64,000 nucleotides of DNA from Rhizobium tibeticum (lineage in GTDB: Bacteria > Pseudomonadota > Alphaproteobacteria > Rhizobiales > Rhizobiaceae), in NCBI RefSeq assembly GCF_900110205.1, contig NZ_FOCV01000034.1:1-64000 (forward strand). Direction: 5' to 3'. Below are positions 60,363 to 64,000 of the stretch, piece by piece; the stretch's first letter is position 1; every line of letters begins with the position of its first letter. Under the pieces are notes generated by a model. It saw nothing but the letters and a program-made list of their open reading frames with translations, searched no databases and was not told the origin of the DNA. Made by a program: the position numbers and the translations under genes.

Positions 60363-63300
60363 TCAGTGCTGCTCGACTTCGCGAGGGATCCGGAACCAGG
60401 CGACGTAGAGCGCCGGCAGGAAGAGAAGTGTCAGCGCCGTGCCGACGACGATCCCACCCATCATGGCGTAGGCCATGGGACCCCAGAAAATCTCGTGCGA
60501 GATCGGGATCAGGGCCAGTGTCGCGGCTGCGGCGGTGAGCATGATCGGCCGCATGCGGTGTTCGGTCGCCTCCACCACCGCCTTCCATGCCGACATCCCC
60601 TCTGCCCGCAGCTCCTCGATCTGGACGATCAGGATCACGGAGTTGCGGATGAGGATCCCGACCAGCGCGAGGACGCCCAGGAGTGCGACGAACCCAAGAG
60701 GGGAGTTGCTGACAAGCAGCGCCACGACGACGCCGATGAGCGCCAGAGGCGCCACGGAAAAGACCAGAAACAGCCTGTGGAAGCTCTGAAGCTGGATCAT
60801 CAGCAGCGTCGCCATGATGACGAACATGGCCGGCGCCACCTTCGCGATCGGACCCTGCGACTTGGCGCTTTCCTCGACCGCGCCGCCGACCTTGACGGAG
60901 TACCCGGCCGGCAGCGTCTTTTCGAAGGCCGCAACCTTGTCGTAGAGCGCCTTCACAACAGTCGCCGGCTGCGTCGCATCGCTGATCCCGGCCTTGATCG
61001 TGATGGTCGGAACTCTGTCGCGCCGCCAGATCGTCGGCTGTTCGAGCTCATAGTGGAAGGTCGCGACCGATGACAGCGGGACGGATTGACCACTGCTGCT
61101 TTGCAGTTGCAGATCAAGCAGGGTGTCGATCGAGCCGCGCTCCTTTTCCGCGGCACGGCCGATGACATCGACCAGATAGATGTCATCCCGGACTTGCGTT
61201 ACGGCATTTCCCTGGACGACGGTGTTGAGCGCCATTGCGATGTCCTGCGACGAGACGCCGAGCTGTCTGGCCTTGTCCTGCAGCACGTCTATCTTCACGA
61301 CTCGGGCCGGCTCGTTCCAATTGAAGGCAAGGTTCGTAAGGGAGGGATGGGTGCCGACGATCGAGCCCAGATTCTGTGCCAGGTCGCGCACTGTCTGCAG
61401 ATTTTCACCGGACACACGGTACTGGATCGGCTTGCCAACCGGCGGGCCGATGTCCAGTAGCTTCACGTAGGCGTCTGTTCCCGGAAAAGTCTTCTGAAGG
61501 TAGGTTTCCATCTGCTGCTTCAGCTTGTCCCTGACGTCGAGCCCCTTGGTGACAATGATCGTCTGGCCGATGGACACGTCTGCCGGCTGCACGTCGAAGG
61601 AAAGGAGGAAACGCGGCGCACCCCTGCCAACGTATGTCGACCAATGTTCAACACCAGGGTTGCCGGCCAGCATTTCATGCTCGAACTGGCCCATCTGGCG
61701 GCTCGTTTCGGCGATCGAACTGTTCTGCGGCAAGTTCCAGTCGACGATCAGTTCGGGACGGTCGGAGCTCGGGAAGAACTGCTGCTGCACCAGCGACAGG
61801 CCGACGATCGATCCAGCAAAGAGTAGGACTGTTGCGACGATCGTCATCCGACGCCAGCGCAGGCAGAACTGCAGAAGGCTGGAAAAAACCTTGGCAAAGC
61901 GGCCCTTGTGCTCGGCGTGCTTCTTCATGGTCTTCGGTAGAATGGTCACGCCGATCAGCGGCGTGAACACGACGGCGACCACCCACGAAACGACCAGCGA
62001 AACCGCAATGACGACGAAAAGGGTGAAGGTGAACTCGCCCGCGCTGCTCTTGTTGAAAGCGACGGGGATGAAACCCGCGACCGTGACGAGCGTGCCCGTC
62101 AGCATCGGGAAGGCGGTCGAAGTATAGACGTAGGTGGCGGCTTTCGTGAGACTGTCACCTGCTTCCAGCCGCGCTACCATCATCTCGACGGCGATCATGG
62201 CGTCGTCGACGAGGAGGCCAAGCGCGATGATCAGCGCTCCGAGCGAGATGCGCTGCAGCGAGATGCCCGTGTAGAGCATCACCAGGAAGGTGATGGCGAG
62301 CACCAACGGGATCGCGATTGCTACAACCAGGCCGGCCCTCATCCCGAGGCTGATGAAGCTGATCGCGAGCACGATCGCGACCGCCTCGAACAGCGCCTTT
62401 GTGAAGCCCCCAACCGCCTCCTCGACCACCTTCGGCTGGTCGGAGACCTTTTCGACGGAGACGCCGACCGGAAGCTCCTGGATGACGTTACCCATCGTCT
62501 CTTCAAGCGTTTCGCCGAAGGCGAGCAGGTTGCCGCCCGTCTTCATGCCGATCGCGAGCCCGATGGCTGGCTTTCCGTTGAAGCGGAAGAGCGACGTCGG
62601 CGGATCGACGTAGCCGCGGGTGATCGTGGCGACGTCCGTCAGCGGGAAGAAGCGGTCGTTTACCCGAAGATTGATCCCACGCAAGGTGTCTTCGGAGATG
62701 AAGCGCCCGCCGACCCGCAGAGCGGCGCGCTCGGGCCCGGTTTCGACAAAGCCGGACTGGGTGACGGCGTTTTGCGCCTGCAGCGTGGCAATGATCGCGG
62801 AGCGGTCGATGCCGAGGGCGGCGATCTTGCGGGTGGAGAATTCGAGATAGATCACCTCATCCTGCGCACCGACGATGTCGACCTTGCCAACGTCGGGAAT
62901 CTTGAGGATCTGCGTCCGAGCATTCTCCGCGAAATCACGCAGTTCCCTCTGGCTAAGTCCGCTGTCGCCGGTAAAAGCAAAGATATTGCCATAGACGTCG
63001 CCGAACTGGTCGTCGAAGAGGGGACCGACCACGCCCTGAGGGAATTCGTGTCTGATGTCGTCGACCAGGTTGCGGACGCGCGACCAGGTAGGCTTCACGT
63101 CCCGCGCGTTCGTATCCGGCAGCAGGTCGACGAAGACGATCGTCTGACCGGCGGTCGTGATGCTGCGCGTGTGTTCGAGGTTGTCGAGTTCCTGCAGCTT
63201 CTTTTCGATGCGGTCGGTAACTTGCTGTGTCACCTCCTCGGCAGAAGCGCCGGGCCACTGGGCCTGGATCACCATCGTCTTGATCGTGAAGGATGGATCT

Positions 63301-63416
63301 TCTTCGCGGCCGAGTCCAAGATAGGCAAAGGCGCCCGCCACCGCGAACATGATCATGAAATACCAGACGAGAGAGCGATGCTCGAGCGCCCAGTCCGAAA
63401 GGTTGAATTTATTCAC
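60363..63416 (-). CDS. RND-family efflux pump, inner-membrane transporter
   Basis: A 1017-aa HAE1-type RND transporter: MNKFNLSDWALEHRSLVWYFMIMF, porter domains (IQAQWPGASAEEVTQQVTDRIEKKLQELDNLEHTRS), the paired Asp of helix 4 in LIIALGLLVDDAMIAVEMM, and a C-terminal helix array (VALLGVLALVGILIRNSVILI). It exports drugs or lipids with the adaptor upstream, whose stop overlaps its start by four bases. No TolC-type outer-membrane gene is in view. Length is typical. Confidence 0.93.
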   Translation of the reverse strand: MNKFNLSDWALEHRSLVWYFMIMFAVAGAFAYLGLGREEDPSFTIKTMVIQAQWPGASAEEVTQQVTDRIEKKLQELDNLEHTRSITTAGQTIVFVDLLPDTNARDVKPTWSRVRNLVDDIRHEFPQGVVGPLFDDQFGDVYGNIFAFTGDSGLSQRELRDFAENARTQILKIPDVGKVDIVGAQDEVIYLEFSTRKIAALGIDRSAIIATLQAQNAVTQSGFVETGPERAALRVGGRFISEDTLRGINLRVNDRFFPLTDVATITRGYVDPPTSLFRFNGKPAIGLAIGMKTGGNLLAFGETLEETMGNVIQELPVGVSVEKVSDQPKVVEEAVGGFTKALFEAVAIVLAISFISLGMRAGLVVAIAIPLVLAITFLVMLYTGISLQRISLGALIIALGLLVDDAMIAVEMMVARLEAGDSLTKAATYVYTSTAFPMLTGTLVTVAGFIPVAFNKSSAGEFTFTLFVVIAVSLVVSWVVAVVFTPLIGVTILPKTMKKHAEHKGRFAKVFSSLLQFCLRWRRMTIVATVLLFAGSIVGLSLVQQQFFPSSDRPELIVDWNLPQNSSIAETSRQMGQFEHEMLAGNPGVEHWSTYVGRGAPRFLLSFDVQPADVSIGQTIIVTKGLDVRDKLKQQMETYLQKTFPGTDAYVKLLDIGPPVGKPIQYRVSGENLQTVRDLAQNLGSIVGTHPSLTNLAFNWNEPARVVKIDVLQDKARQLGVSSQDIAMALNTVVQGNAVTQVRDDIYLVDVIGRAAEKERGSIDTLLDLQLQSSSGQSVPLSSVATFHYELEQPTIWRRDRVPTITIKAGISDATQPATVVKALYDKVAAFEKTLPAGYSVKVGGAVEESAKSQGPIAKVAPAMFVIMATLLMIQLQSFHRLFLVFSVAPLALIGVVVALLVSNSPLGFVALLGVLALVGILIRNSVILIVQIEELRAEGMSAWKAVVEATEHRMRPIMLTAAAATLALIPISHEIFWGPMAYAMMGGIVVGTALTLLFLPALYVAWFRIPREVEQH

Positions 63417-64000
63417 GGGCGTGGCTCCTGTCCGAGTTTCACTTTCTGTCCATCGACAAGTTCATCGACGCCGGCGATGACGATCTCTTCCCCTTCCCGC
63501 AGGCCCGATTGAACCAGGACGGAGCGGGGGGCGGACGCCGGGCCATCGAGTTCAACCGCCCTCAGGGTGACCTGGGCCGTGGAGCGATCCACCACCCAAA
63601 CCTGGTTGGCGCCGCCTTCATGGCGGATGGCGGAGAGCGGCAGCGCTATCGCCTGCTTCCTTTCTTCGCCAAGCGGCGTCGCGGTGACCACGGCGCCAAG
63701 GCGGAAGATGTCGGGCCCTTGATCGATTGCGATCTTCAGCCGATAGGTGCGGGTATTCGGATCGGCCTGAGGGGCGATCTCGCGGACGACACCGATGGCC
63801 TGGATCCTGCTGTCGAGCTGGAGGGCGACGCTGAAGCGGTCGTCCAGGCGAATATTGCTGAACTGCGCCTCCGGAACGTCGACGACCACGTCGCGCTGCT
63901 CGAGGCGCGCCAGCTTCAAGACCGGCTGGCCGGCAGAGACGGTCTGACCCATTTCTACGAACGTGGCGGTGACGACGCCATCGAACTCGGCCAGCAGCTC
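63413..64000 (-). CDS. RND efflux periplasmic adaptor (partial at window edge)
   Basis: Membrane-fusion protein, C-terminal 195 residues in frame to the window edge: lipoyl half (ELLAEFDGVVTATFVEMGQTVSAGQPVLKLARLEQRDVVVDVPEAQ), beta-barrel (RTYRLKIAIDQGPDIFRLGAVVTATPLG) and membrane-proximal domain (GLREGEEIVIAGVDELVDGQKV). Partner of the RND pump, with ATGA overlap. The N-terminus lies outside the window. Confidence 0.88.
   Translation of the reverse strand, partial: ELLAEFDGVVTATFVEMGQTVSAGQPVLKLARLEQRDVVVDVPEAQFSNIRLDDRFSVALQLDSRIQAIGVVREIAPQADPNTRTYRLKIAIDQGPDIFRLGAVVTATPLGEERKQAIALPLSAIRHEGGANQVWVVDRSTAQVTLRAVELDGPASAPRSVLVQSGLREGEEIVIAGVDELVDGQKVKLGQEPRP

Overview
The window looks like an accessory stretch (plasmid, chromid or island) of an alphaproteobacterium of the Rhizobiaceae (Rhizobium/Ensifer type). 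The evidence is high GC, rhizobial small families (DUF982, DUF1236, DUF1328, DUF3008, DUF4174), scattered IS110, IS1182-like and IS30 remnants, and many GGAAC-N16/17-(C)GTT promoter-like sites of the EcfG/RpoE2 general-stress type. No rRNA, tRNA, CRISPR array or replication origin was seen.

Layout. 1-8 kb is a decayed region: broken transposases, a shifted binding-protein tail, a three-frame wreck of an unidentified gene and an SDR stub, around a few intact genes (VOC protein, ecotin-type protease inhibitor, SDR, SAM methyltransferase, serine hydrolase). 8-10.6 kb holds small envelope/stress proteins (DUF982, BON, two DUF1236 proteins, a 50-aa membrane protein). 10.7-27.3 kb is the centrepiece. 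A minus-strand operon encodes a 2719-aa secreted animal-type haem peroxidase with RTX repeats, a PrtD-like ABC exporter, a second 884-aa RTX protein and an HlyD adaptor. It is divergent from a histidine kinase and a NarL/FixJ-type response regulator.

27.4-56 kb is a dense set of small stress genes: ferritin-like DUF892, DUF1328, a hipBA toxin-antitoxin pair with a palindromic operator cluster, glycogen debranching enzyme GlgX/TreX, a MarR-controlled locus with a frameshifted cytochrome b561 and a broken SDR, and a cardiolipin-synthase-like trio (PLD, YbhN, EEP family). It continues with a GSP17M-like protein, DUF4174, DUF3008, an MscS channel, TreY and TreZ, a hybrid PAS histidine kinase, an SDR, an isochorismatase coupled to topoisomerase IB, and a Crp-type regulator. 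At least 15 start regions in the window carry an EcfG-like promoter, including glgX, treY and treZ, so I read much of this segment as a general-stress-response gene cluster that includes the TreXYZ trehalose pathway.

56-64 kb holds a DNA ligase D remnant, a TetR/RidA divergent pair with three operator-like palindromes, a second TetR, and an operon of an alpha/beta hydrolase lipoprotein, an RND efflux pump and its adaptor, which runs off the right edge.

How the parts may work together (inference): the two-component system could control peroxidase secretion, and the EcfG regulon could supply osmoprotection (trehalose, MscS), membrane remodelling (PLD/YbhN/EEP) and DNA or oxidative protection (DUF892, topoisomerase IB, isochorismatase).
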